In this document: positions 27,160 through 38,284 of the stretch, piece after piece | Numbering within the stretch: the first letter of the stretch is position 1 | Layout of the letters: every line of letters begins with the position of its first letter | DNA from: Umbilicaria muhlenbergii | Lineage: Eukaryota; Ascomycota; Lecanoromycetes; Umbilicariales; Umbilicariaceae | Reading direction: 5' to 3' | DNA length: 64,000 nucleotides | NCBI GenBank assembly: GCA_000611775.1 | Contig: KK106983.1 | Location: forward strand, 1,918,808 to 1,982,807 | Made by a program: the position numbers and the translations under genes | The notes under the pieces: generated by a model | Told to the model about the DNA's origin: nothing | The model's database searches: none | The model's input: the letters and a program-made list of their open reading frames with translations, nothing else

Positions 27160-28690
27160 TTAATGTTACAGTTAGCTATTTCACTTCATAAGCAGGCTTA
27201 AAACTGTTGCAAGAAGTGAGTTATTTGAACTTAAAAAAGTACAAAGAAGAAAGCAGTCTTGTGAGTGCAGTCATGACATAAATGTCAAAGTGTCAAGACA
27301 CACTAGTCTCAATCTAGTTTAACATCAGGTAGTTCAATATCCATCAGTGTTAATTGATCATGTCATAATAAATGACATTGCTACAGGAGATATCTACAAT
27401 ATGAATGAAAAGAGAATAATGCATGAAGTTATAACATCTTCAAAGATCATTATACCCTGTGTAATGAAGATTGAAAATATTTGACAGTCAGAGAATAAAG
27501 AATGAACATCTCTAGTGAAGTGTATATTTACATAAGGCCAGCATCTTTCATCAATGATTATTTTCAAGGGGAAAAGACTCTTGAAGAAGTGATTTAAAGA
27601 GGATATAATTAAAGGCACTGTGATAACTTTTTCAGAGAAGGGTTGAACAGATAATGAGCTTGAGTTGAAGTGATTAATGAAGATATTTGAGCTTTACACA
27701 GCTTTATAAGCAGTTGCAAAACAACTTCTTCTTCTGAACAGTCATGAGTCTCATTGCACAAGTCAATTCATTAACTTTTGTTATGAGAAAGACATTATTC
27801 TGTTATGTTTACCTCCTTATTTCACACATCTGCTACAGCCTCTTGATATATCTCTTTTTGAACTGCTGATGAAGGCTTATAAGAAGTCAGTTGAGAATAA
27901 CAGTCATTTTGAAGACTGTTATTTCATTAATAAATGAGACTTCTTGAAGCACTACTTGTGAGTTAATTCAAAGATTATTACACAAGATAATATAACCTTT
28001 TCTTGAACTGCTGCAGAATTATATCCTTTTAATCTTGCAGCAGTTATAATTAAGCTTTCTCTTCATTTTAAAACTCCTTCAGAACTGACAATTACAGATT
28101 TTACAGAATGATCAGTCAGCCTCATTCTTACACTCATCAATCTCACTGAAATTGATCAGGTTGTGAATCAGATTTTGAATGAAACTTCACATGTTAAACA
28201 GCATGTTATGCAGCTCAGTAAAGCTGCTATCAAAGCAATTGCAGATTATATTCTACTGAAACATCAAAACAAAGCCCTTGCAGAGGCCAATCAGCAGAAG
28301 GAGAAGCAGCAGACTTAATTTAAAAAAATATATATAAAGTTAAAAAGAGTATTGATGAAGAAGGAGGTGAAGAAGCTACAGAAGATTAAAGAGAAGAAAA
28401 ATCAGAATCAATTAATTAATCAACAAGTTAAAAAGGACTTAACACAGCAGAGGAAGATGTTAAAGAAGATAAAATAACTGAAGACACAGATCAAAAAGTT
28501 GAAACAACTGCAGAATAAAAAGAAGAAGCAAATAATGAAGATAACAGTTATCACAATGAAGACAGCATTAAAGTTTTTAAACTTTATAAATCCTACAGCT
28601 CTACAATAGACTACAATGTAGAACTTTAAAACTTTTTATTTAAACTGAAATCTACAGCTCAATTGATGAACTTTTAATTTTTAATTAATA
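27160..28690 (+). mobile_element. pogo/Fot1-type DNA transposon, nested copy
   Basis: Plus-strand decayed transposase of a pogo subfamily different from the split one. Visible parts: 'ATGDIYNMNEKR' around the first catalytic Asp (about 27,385-27,420), 'WTDNELELKW' (about 27,640), 'HESHCTSQFINF' (about 27,745), 'LCLPPYFTHLLQPLD' (about 27,807-27,850), and a long Lys/Gln-rich coiled-coil tail (about 28,200-28,560). The right end has a short inverted repeat around 'tacagct' (28,590-28,665). It lies inside the gag region of the 10.7-kb LTR element in the opposite orientation. The fragment at 6920-7156 is a second copy. Many stops. Confidence 0.78.
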
Positions 28691-28699
28691 TTTTGATGT

Positions 28700-31569
28700 T
28701 CAAGCAGGGGTGAGAGGAGGGGAGAGAGAAGTACAATGTTGCTTATACTGCAGTGTTGCTGAGTAAAATACATTATCTCTCAAGGTTCTTTCAAGATAAG
28801 TATGAGCTGTAATAATTCAGATTATCTTTCATGAATGACTTTGACTCTCTGATAAACAAGACAAGAATTACAGTATTTCTGAATTTGCTTTCATATGTTC
28901 AGTCAGTAATACTTTGCATGTATCAGAGCAAAGGTTTTCTCTGTCATGAAATAACTTGCAAGTGACTCATCATGATGCTTCTTAATAATCTTCAGTCATA
29001 ATGACTCTGCATGAGGTATATAAAGCATTGAGTTAAAGTATAAAAGATCATCTCTTCATGATCAGAGTGAGTGAAAACTTGACATTCTTGAATTAACTTC
29101 ATGAGCAGTAATCTGTTTTAGCATATGCTTCATGAGAGGATTAATTCACAAGAATTCAAGTAATATTTTAATAAGAGAAGTATCAACCTTCTCATAAAGT
29201 TTTTTATTTAAAACAGCCTCAGAGGCCTGTTTTCATTAATTTCACTGTCAGGAACTTATTGTGTCTGTAATTAATACTTCATGAAAATGTACCTCTTGAG
29301 TTAATAAATCATCTTTAAGTTTAATTAAAATTAAAACTACTGTCAAGAACAGCACTTGTTGCAACATTAAAGCATTCTCAGTTTAATCCTCTTGTTTCAC
29401 TTCATATTGATGATCAGGTCTTCATAAAGAGCTGTTAATAAAATTTAAATTTCTCTTTCAGTAAATGATAATAAAATCATAAGTTGATAAAGTCAACACT
29501 CATTAAACCTATCTTCATGAGAGCTTATGAGTAATTATAAAGCTTCATAAGCTTAAATGATCTGATAATACCTCAACTGAATGAGTGAATCCTTTTAAAT
29601 AATATCATCAATGATAAAAACTCTCAATTATCATGAGCAGCTCTTCATCATGAGTTTTATACTTTCATTTCATAAGTATCATCTTTCATGAGAAATAGAT
29701 TATAACTTTTCACTCATTAAGATGCTTTTGTGAGAGAATGCCTGAGATCACATACTCAGAGGTATCAGTTTCAAGTTGTATTAATAATGTGATGTTGAAA
29801 TGTTGCAGGAATGAAGCAGTAATGAAAGTCTGTATAAGAACTTTAAAAGCAGTTTATGTCTTTAAAAACAGAAAGCCTGCTCTTCATGAAATCAACTTTT
29901 TTTTAATTTTGCATTAAACCCTTTCATGATCTCTGTGAGAGGTGCAGTGATACATGAAAAGCTTTATATGAACCTTTAATAAAAGTTCATAAAACTCAAA
30001 AATGTTTACACTTTACATATATTTTCTGACTCTGATCAGTTGATAATGATGAATATGTAATTCATCTTCATTTCAACCCCTGTATCTGTGATAACATATC
30101 TCAAAAAGGGCACATGCTTCACATTAAATAAACATTTATAAAGCTTTGTGAACAACTCTGTCATGAGCAGAGCTTTTAAAACAATTTAAACATGCTGTTC
30201 ATGTTGACTCTCTTTTATTGAGTAAATCAGTATATCATTCAAGAATACAATCATGAAGATGTTTAAATATTCATGAAGGACTTCATGAATATAAGATTAA
30301 AAACTTGCAGAAGTATTAATAAGCCTGAAAAATATAATTAAATATTCATACAGCTTGTACTTGATATGAAATGCTGTCTTTCACTTATCACTCTCATGTA
30401 TGTGAATGTGATAATAAGTGTTTTTAACATTAATCTTTATCCGCAATTTGGCAGCCTGCTCAAAAATAAGATTTTAGTTACTAGTACTTTATGCGCTCAG
30501 AGCACTCTCTGAGCAGTAAATGAGTTCATACAAATTTTACACTTTAAATAATTATTATACCTTCATGAATAATAAAAAACTTTTTATTGAAAAGTTTTAG
30601 ATCTCTTTATTCTGTACACTTTATAGATTAAAGATTTCTTCATAAGTTTTAATTTGCAATGGTTATGAATTAAAAAACTTTTAACTAATTATAAGTATAT
30701 TAGCATATTGAATAACTATTGCGCTTTTATACTTATGATATAATTTTCAGTTTATAAGTTGTAGAGAATAAGCTGTTTAAGAGTTTTCTTATACAAAGTT
30801 TTTTTTTATGTGTTGTTGTTGTTGAGTTATTCAAAAGTCATTAAAAGTCTGTTTATTAATATTGTGATTTTCATCACTGAAATTTTGAAATCAATGTAAC
30901 TTTTTAACAACAACAGTTATAAAAAAACTTTAAGTTATAGAACTGTTTAATAGCTTCTTCTCTACAACTAATAAATTGAAAGTTATATCATAAGTATAAA
31001 AGCGCAATAGTTATTCAAAGTATGTGACTTTTTTTGAAAGATTTTTCGCTGTTGAAAACTTGAATTAAATATAACTTAACAACAATAGCAGTTATGAAGA
31101 AACTTTTAATTTAACATTAATAGATAATACTGTTTTTTATAATTTATGCATTGAAAGTTTCTTCATATCTGTTGAGTTGCAAAAGTTATTAAAGTGTGTA
31201 AATTTTTAAGTGGTGAAAATCTTGAAGTTCTTTAAATATTCAGAACTCAACACTTATACAGTGCTTTCAGACTCAACAAATCATGATTTTTTATTGCAGA
31301 AAAGTGAATTTTAGCAAAAGTTTACTTATTATAAGTTTTACTGTTATTATAACACTGTGTGTGTACTTGTTTAAACAATTGTTTTAATAACTGTTTTTTT
31401 ATCACAAAATTTTGATGTTCTGCTCAAGATTTAAGGTTGAGCTCAAAGTGCTCAAAGGATGCTAAGAGCGGCTGTTAGCTGAGACATGAGATCAGAAGCT
31501 CAGAGCGCTCAAAGTGTTAAAAACTAACTCAGAGTTAACTTGCTAAATTGCTGATGTCACCCTGTAACA
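28700..31569 (-). mobile_element. second Ty3/gypsy fossil nested in the 10.7-kb element
   Basis: Minus-strand gypsy remnant between the nested pogo copy and the gag N-terminal part of the host element. Its outer edge at 31,569 reads TGTTACAGGGTGAC on the minus strand, typical of an LTR start. Reverse transcriptase is visible at about 29,950-30,450, RNase H at about 29,480-29,930 and decayed integrase-like sequence at about 28,720-29,300. Gag and protease are absent. The stretch between 30,470 and 31,569 is LTR-like, AT-rich DNA with a long inverted repeat. A matching left LTR was not found. Heavily broken; old. Confidence 0.68.
30703..31027. repeat. long inverted repeat, arms about 106 bp
   Basis: Arms 30,703-30,808 and 30,921-31,027 are imperfect reverse complements. 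They include a nearly exact core ('aactattgcgctttta' with its complement) and are separated by about 112 bp. The DNA could extrude as a large hairpin. The core keeps CpG in an otherwise CpG-poor area. Confidence 0.8.
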
Positions 31570-32644
31570 CTTTCTTAATCTGTTCATCAGCATTCTTTCA
31601 GAAGCTGATATTTGATGTTGAGAGTAATGAAGTTGATTTTCAGAGAAGTCACATGATCTTGCTGTTCAATGATGATGTTCATAAGATCATTCTTTTTGAT
31701 CAGTAGATCATGAACACTTTCATTAACTGTCATGCTCAAGTCTCTCTGCTCTCAGAGAGTGTTGAGTGTTTTTAAGAACTGCTTCAATTTCATCTCTGCT
31801 CAACACTGAAGTTGTTTCATGTTGATGATATCATAAGAGGTTTTAGCATCATCTTCATTGATTCATTCATAATGTCATGCAGTTAAAATTAAGTACTTTC
31901 ATGCCTTTCTGCTCTTCTTGAGTTCTCTGAGAATTGCATTTAGTTTGAGGTAAATCATCTTCACACTGAGAAGAGCTTCTTCTTTGTTCCTCTGCTCATG
32001 TTGATGAGATGAGCTTGTCTTAACAGTCTTTTCTTTCTTAACCTGACTCATCAGAGCTGTGCTTTCATATGTCATTTTAATGATGATGTGCTGTTGAGGT
32101 CAACACTTAAAGCTGATCAACACATCTTGTAACAGGTCTTATCACGTCTGAGGATTACTGAACAGTGTTAAAAACAGTATCCTGCTGAAAAACATTTTAC
32201 AACTCTTTCACATGATACAGCTTCACCTTTTATGAGGTGTTGATGATTTAATATTTATTTTATAATGTTCTGTGTTTAATGCTTTTCTTGACCTCTGTTT
32301 AGTGTTTATTTTAATGATTTCTTTTGATTCAGCTCTTTCACAAGAGCAAGGTGAACACAAGTTATTTAAATTCAATTTAACTGCTTCATGAGCATTCAGT
32401 GATGACAGTGTCTGCACACTTATCATAACAGGTTCTTTCAACTTGACTGCTTTATAAGTTTTCAGGTTTTTATATGACTTAAGTAGGCTGATACACATCT
32501 GTATGACTTGAGAGGTGTAGTTGCAAAAAGTTATGTTATCAGTGTCTTTCAGAGTCATCAACACACACAACTCAATGCCTTTTTAAACAGGTTATTTCAG
32601 TTTGACTGTTTCATGAACATTAAAAGAATGAGAATTAATTTAAT

Positions 32645-32814
32645 ATCAAGATCATGCAGAGCAAGTCATGCAAATATGATGATCAAGAGATTAATTCTAA
32701 AGAGTCATTAAGTGATGAGCAAAACTACATATGTGAGTGTTGCAGAATTAACTGAACGCGCTAGGCTCAATCAGAAACTAATATGAATTACTTAATCTTA
32801 TCATGCTTTTAACA
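32645..32814 (-). repeat. 5' LTR of the 10.7-kb element
   Basis: 170 bp, matching 22,131-22,300 apart from scattered transitions. Its outer edge is followed directly by TATTTT (32,815-32,820), the same six bases that precede the other LTR. Confidence 0.8.
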
Positions 32815-33838
32815 TATTTTACATTCATTAAGTCAATTAATAAGGTGAGAGGTGATATACCTCTCATGATTATTCTTCAAGGTGTTAATATCCTTGAGAA
32901 ATGAGAAGTTAATAACTTAAATGAAGACATTTTATTCATCACTTCTTCAACTGATTATTTTAACAACAATTTGACTGTTCACTGACTGAAACACTTTGAT
33001 AAGCATTTTAGAAAGACTTAAATTGAGACTCATAAAATGCTTATTATGAATGAATTTAACTTTCATATGACATATAAATTCTTTCAGCTTGCAAAGTAAA
33101 AGAAGATTTTTTTATTTTAACTTTCAGCTCATTTTACACACTTGACTCAGTCACTGAATGTGAGGTTGTTTCAGTCATTTAAACATTATCATACAGAAGT
33201 CATAGACTCAGTTATTAAAGCAAGTAATGTGAATTTTAACAAGTTGAATTTTCTGACTTGTTTTTAATTTATATAAGCTCAGGTTTTTACAAAATTCATA
33301 ATTTTTTCTGCCTGAAAAAATACTGAGCTTATACTCTACAATTCACCGGTGGTTCTCTTCAAGGTTGAGGTTATTCAAGCTTTTAAAAAGTCAGTCACAC
33401 CTCTTTATTTTACAGCTTCAGCCTTTGTTTAAACTCCTCACATCACAAAGGAGCTTATTATTCATGAAAAGAAGCTTCAAAATACCATAAAGAACATTTC
33501 AGTCATTAATAAAGACTTTTAAATTCATGTGAAATAATTTATTAAGGGTTCTATTACTTCTGCTCATACTTTACAAATCATCAAGTGAGACCTTCTATCT
33601 ACACGCAAAGAGGCATTAGCTAAGGCAAAAAGGAAAGCCTTGAAGGGGGGGGTAATCTCTGTAAAAGATGTCAGGCAAAAGGCAGTCACACGGCAAGTGA
33701 CTGAGGTGAAGAAGCACAAGAATGCCCTGATTAGGGCAGAAAACAAGGAGAAAAGAGAGCAAGAAGCACTTCAAAAAAGGATGACAAAGGCCTTTAAAGC
33801 CATTGAGAAGGAACTTAGTATGGTAGTCAAGGCGTGAG
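32815..33838 (+). mobile_element. pogo/Fot1-type DNA transposon, 3' half
   Basis: Continuation of the transposon begun at 21,519, resuming at the target repeat. Visible parts: 'MIILQGVNILEKW' (about 32,860-32,900), 'HWLKHFDKH' (about 32,985), 'AHFTHLTQSLNV' (about 33,130-33,165), 'WTPHI' type region (about 33,430), and a Lys/Glu/Ala-rich coiled-coil C-terminus open at 33,640-33,838. The last 280 bases keep several CpG and have no stop, unlike the rest. A G-run (33,646-33,653) lies where the open part begins. Confidence 0.78.
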
Positions 33839-33954
33839 AGGCACGTTTGAAGCAGTAGATAATTATGTGGCTGCATTGTAGAGTTGTTGAATAAAATAAT
33901 AGCAAAAGTGCGACGTTGAGCCGTCGGCGACCAATATACTCTGTCAGCCTTACT
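33839..33954. other. 3' flank of pogo transposon
   Basis: Short non-coding stretch with higher GC ('gcgacgttgagccgtcggcgacc'-like segment near 33,910). It ends in 'ctctgtcagccttactgta', a word that recurs as part of the 240-bp repeat at 35.2-35.9 kb and so is probably the transposon's terminal region. Confidence 0.5.
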
Positions 33955-34061
33955 GTACCCACCTGAGTACAGGGTGAGAATTAAGGTTAGTACCCACCTG
34001 GGTACAGGGTGAGAATTAAGGTTAGGTACTCAGCTGGGTACCGGGTGAGAATTAAGGTTAG
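33955..34061. repeat. three tandem units of about 36 bp
   Basis: Units of the form 'gtacccacctgggtacag' followed by 'ggtgagaattaaggtta' occur three times. Each unit contains an imperfect palindrome (GTACCCA...TGGGTAC). The same unit ends each 240-bp repeat further right. Confidence 0.8.
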
Positions 34062-34084
34062 TATAAAGACTGAAAATAAAAAAA

Positions 34085-35060
34085 ACTTCTCTTTTTTGTA
34101 CAACAGTGAGTTTTATAATTATAATAATATTTTCAGTTTATGAACTATTCAGCTTAATGAGCTCTATAAGTCTCTTATAAAAAGTTTTATCATAATTGTG
34201 TCTTGTAAGTCATAATTACTCCGCTCACTGTACTGCAAGTAAGGCAGAACATCAACATTTTCAAAGTAAAAAGTTATCTTTTTTGTACAGCAGTGAACTT
34301 CATAATATTGATAATACTTTCAATGTAAAAACTGCTCAGCTTAATGAGCTCTACAATTCTCTCATATAACACTTTATTATAACTGCTGAGCTGTCAAAGT
34401 TATGTGTCTTGAAAGTGTGTATATGTTCAACTTTTTGCCATCGCTGTACTGTACATAAGGAAGAACATCAACATTTTTAAAGCAAGAACTTGTGTTTTTT
34501 GTGCAGCAGTGAATATCATAATTATGATAATACTTTCAGTGTATGAACTGCTCAGTTTAATGAGTTCTAAAAGTCTATTATATAACATTTTATGATAACT
34601 GCTGAGATCTTAAAGTTATGTGTGTTGAAAGTGTGCATATGCTCAACTTTTTTTGACCGCTGTACAGAAGGTTGAGAAGAACATTAACATTTTCAAAGCA
34701 GAAAACTTAACATTTTTGTACAGTAATGACTTCTATAGTTATGACAATTCTTTCAGTGTAAGAACTACTCAGTTTATTGATCTCTACAATTCTCTCATAT
34801 AACATTTTGTCATAACTGCTGACGTGTTAAGCTTATGTGTGTTGTAAGTGTGTATATACTCAACTTTTTTGCGACCGCTGTGCTGTATAAAGGGAAGAGC
34901 ATCAACATTTTCAAAGCACAAACTTGTCTTTTTTGTACAGCAGTGAGTTCTTCAGATATGATAATACTTTCAATGTAAGAACTACTCAGTTTATTGATCT
35001 CTACAATTCTCTCAAATAACATTTTGTCATAACTGCTGAGGTGTTAAAGTTCTATGTGTT
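34085..35060. repeat. tandem array, five diverged units of about 183-222 bp
   Basis: Units begin with a 'cttttttgtacagcagtgag' type word at about 34,085, 34,268, 34,490, 34,708 and 34,921. Each continues through 'cagtttatgaactgctcagc' and 'aacattttgtcataactgctgag' type words. Units differ clearly, so the array is old. Related words occur at 30.7-31.0 kb. No coding sequence is evident. Confidence 0.75.
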
Positions 35061-35170
35061 GTAAGACTTTAAGTGCGAAGTTCTGACTCTGAATAGTGAG
35101 AAGACCCTGAAAATCAAGACAGAACATCAAAACTTGAGACTTATTTACATAATTAATAACTTTCTGAGTT

Positions 35171-35885
35171 CTTAAGATAAAAAGACAGGCAGAACTGCAT
35201 GTTTAAGAACTCAGACTGTTTTATAACTTTCTTCTTTCAAGCTTCTTTATTCAACATCTCTGTCAAAAGTTAAGGTTGGGTACAAGCAATTACAGGGGGT
35301 TGAGTACAGTAAGGCTGAAATGACTGAGAAGTACTGAGACTGTGATATAATGTACTCTGTCAGCCTTATGGTACTCAGCTGAGTACCAGGTGAGAATTAA
35401 GGTTAAAGTTCTTAAGATAAAAAGACAGGCAGAACTGCATGTTTAAGAACTCAGACTGTTTTATAACTTTCTTCTTTCAAGCTTCTTTATTCAACATCTC
35501 TGTCAAAAGTTAAGGTTGGGTACAAGCAATTACAGGGGGTTGAGTACAGTAAGGCTGAAATGACTGAGAAGTACTGAGACTGTGATATAATGTACTCTGT
35601 CAGCCTTATGGTACTCAGCTGAGTACCAGGTGAGAATTAAGGTTAAAGTTCTTAAGATAAAAAGACAGGCAGAACTGCATATTTAAGAACTCAGACTGTT
35701 TTATAACTTTCTTCTTTCAAGCTTCTTTATTCAACATCTCTGTCAAAAGTTAAGGTTGAGTACAAGCAATTACAGGAGGTTGAGTACAGTAAGGCTGAAA
35801 TGACTGAGAAGTACTGAGACTGTGATACAATATACTCTGTCAGCCTTACTGTACTCACCTGAGTACAGGGTGAGAATTAAGGTTA
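35171..35885. repeat. 240-bp tandem repeat, three units
   Basis: Units start at 35,171, 35,411 and 35,651 with a period of exactly 240 bp. By eye the first two are identical; the third differs at a handful of sites and is cut at 35,885. Each unit has an 18-bp perfect palindrome or its variant (GGTACTCAGCTGAGTACC near 35,370 and 35,610), and the words 'tacagtaaggctga' and 'tcagccttactgta', which are inverted copies about 70 bp apart. The latter look like terminal inverted repeats of a tiny transposon. Confidence 0.9.
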
Positions 35886-38280
35886 GTCATTCCTCATCTG
35901 TGATTGATGCAAGCCTGTGTCTCAGCATCACTTGATCAGATTCTTCTGCTTCATTCTGTATCACAGCTGCTTTTTCATCCTCATTGATAAACAACTTTTC
36001 TTTCAACTCTGACTCTGTCTGCACATCAACAGCAGCATTGTCTGAGCCTTTCTTCTCAGAGTGAGTTCATGTGACTGAGGCTGAGGAGAGTTGATCTGCC
36101 TCATGATCCTCAGTCTCATCAGAGCCTGAATTCACAGCATTTGTGTTGAGAGGGGTGAGGAAAGTCATGAATGACTTTAAATTTAAACTTGCCTACTCTG
36201 ACTCTGCATCAGAGAATGCATCTTGATGAAATTAATTCTTCTCTTGTGAGTTATTCTCATCCTCAATTAAGGTGACTGAGACAACATTCAGCTTCAGTGT
36301 GATGATGAAAGAAATAATTATGAGGACTGCAGTTGAGCTCTTTGCAGAAGAGACAACTGAGTTCAAGAGATCAACTTCACATGTAAAGTTGACTGCAGTC
36401 AGCTGAATTTTCTGCTCATCAATTGTACTCTTTGTGATCCTGAGCTGAAAGACTGTGTTGTTCATTCAGCAGTTGAATTCTTCTTTTATGATGTGTTATC
36501 AGCTTGACTTATGCTGCATTCATGTTCACTTCCTGATCTGACTCATGTTTTTTCATGTTCTCTGCAGCAGCATCAGCAGTTATTTTATTTATGAAAGTTG
36601 AATTCTTCAAGACTCTTTGCTGTTGCTTCAACTTCATCACAGCAGTGAGAGAGGCTTCACAGATCATGAATGACCTCTCTTTAATGTTTTAAGCACATTC
36701 ATGTACTTGCAGCTCAAGGGCAGATTACTTGTCAGTGAGTGAGCCTGCAGCAACATGCACAGTTCATGTAACAGGAACAGCTAAAATTCAGAAGTTAACT
36801 TCACATGTTGAAGTTGACTGCAGTCAACATGATGACATCAATCTTCTGACTCTGTGTGCAGAGTAAGCTGCTCAGAGTGAGTTATGAGTTCCTCATCATC
36901 AGCTATCATTGCTGTAGGATCATCAGCAGAAATCACAGTTTTTACAATAAGCATTTAAACTTCACTTGCAGCTCTGAACGCCTGATGTTTCTGATGCTGA
37001 GCATCTCAGGCTGCCTTGTTCACATCTGTGTTGTCAAGTTCAATTAACATGCTGAATGATGAATCTGTATTTCTCAGTGACTCTTCATTGTCATCAGGCA
37101 GAGGTTTTCACCTCTGTGTTTAAGCTGAGGTCTCATGATCAGTGATGAGATGAGCTTTCACAGATGAATCTTGACTTGCAGGAACATCTGAAGTCAGGCT
37201 GTCAACTTTCAGCATGAGGATGAATCAGTGATCAACTTGAGTTCATGAGCAACATATTTTCAACAGCATGATGTAGGTTGATCTGATTCAAGTGTGTAAT
37301 GAAAATCTTCAGGGAAACTTCTGTGAAAGCAGAGGCTTTCACTTGAGCTCTGTTAATTATTGAATTCAGAGGATGCTCATCAGGCGCAGCTCATCATTGA
37401 TTTTCATGATGTAAAGCCTGCTGTGCTGTGTTGATTGCATGCTTCTCAGTCTGACTCTTTGCTCATTGAGGCATAATTTGAGAGACAGCATGATGCACAA
37501 GGAGGTGACAATCTGCTGAGAGACTCTCTGATGATCAAGCTCAGATGAGGAAGGCTGTGTGATAATGATGAGAATGATGAAATGACAGAGTGAACTGATC
37601 AGCACAAGTGAGATAATGAGACATGAAGCATTAAAAGGGTTACAGTGTGTGACTCATGATGTTAATAATGCATTAAACATCAGCAAAGGGCGCCTAGCCT
37701 GCTCAGTAATGATTATTGAGAGGAATGATTTATTATGCTGATTAAGATAAAAACATCTGTTTGAGAACAGCATGTTTCAGATCAACAAACTGAATTAATG
37801 ACTCAACAACATTGATGCAGTGAGTGAGATGACAAGCATGTGTTCAGCTGACTGTTGCATTGTTGACAGAAGGGGAGTGATAACAGGAATTCAAGAGGCT
37901 TTATGATTAAATAAAGCACAAGCCTTCATCACTGTTAATGAGAAAGGATATCATCAGGTTGCTTGCATTAAACAAACCTGAAATGAGCCTGCCCTTCAAC
38001 CAGTAGCATTATGAGATTGAATTAAAGAACATGATCAAGTCAACCTCATGTAATATTAATTTATGAAATTGAATCAGAGTCACTGCAGCAGTTCTGATGT
38101 GTATTTTTATTTCAATCTTGCACCTGATGATATGATATGACTGTGAATTTCTGTGTCACAATTTTCAGAGGCTAGCTGCATTATATTAAATATTTAAATA
38201 TTTCTGCTTCAAGCTCTGTTTCACATCACTCTGCAAAGTGTTCAGTGAGTAGTCAGGTAGTCAGGTAGTCACATGCATAA
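35886..38280. other. unassigned TCA/TGA-rich DNA
   Basis: About 2.4 kb, less AT-rich than the rest but with almost no CpG and full of 'tcatgatg', 'cagagtga' and similar words. Minus-strand 36,232-36,465 is open for 77 codons with no recognised motif. Words around 'cttcacatgtaaagttgactgcagtcagc' recur near 36,370 and 36,795, so it contains internal duplication. It could be a decayed gene or the gag of another element; I cannot tell. Confidence 0.4.
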
Positions 38281-38284
38281 AAAA

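Larger units (their letters stand above)
22131..32814 (-). mobile_element. 10.7-kb Ty3/gypsy chromovirus fossil with both LTRs, carrying nested inserts
   Basis: Minus-strand element flanked by 170-bp LTRs (22,131-22,300 and 32,645-32,814) and by TATTTT on both outer sides. From right to left: 5' LTR; gag N-terminal and coiled-coil region (about 31,580-32,570); nested insertions (27,160-31,569); more gag (about 25,560-27,150) with a CCHC knuckle at about 25,629-25,672; protease (about 25,235-25,435); reverse transcriptase start (about 24,240-24,600); RNase H (about 24,000-24,200); integrase (about 22,860-23,950); chromodomain (about 22,440-22,640); and a purine tract just before the 3' LTR. 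Without the nested parts it would be about 6.3 kb, normal for the family. It is broken in many tens of places; old. Confidence 0.8.

Noticed and set aside
32223-32570. 115-codon minus-strand open frame as a host gene
   Set aside because: It lies between the 5' LTR and the gag-like region of the 10.7-kb element in the same orientation, so it is better read as part of that fossil.
34085-35885. CRISPR-like array
   Set aside because: Units are 183-240 bp, contiguous, without spacers, and the context is a eukaryotic transposon block.
36232-36465. 77-codon frame as a small gene
   Set aside because: It sits in TCA/TGA-rich decayed DNA with internal duplications and shows no start context, motif or splice pattern.
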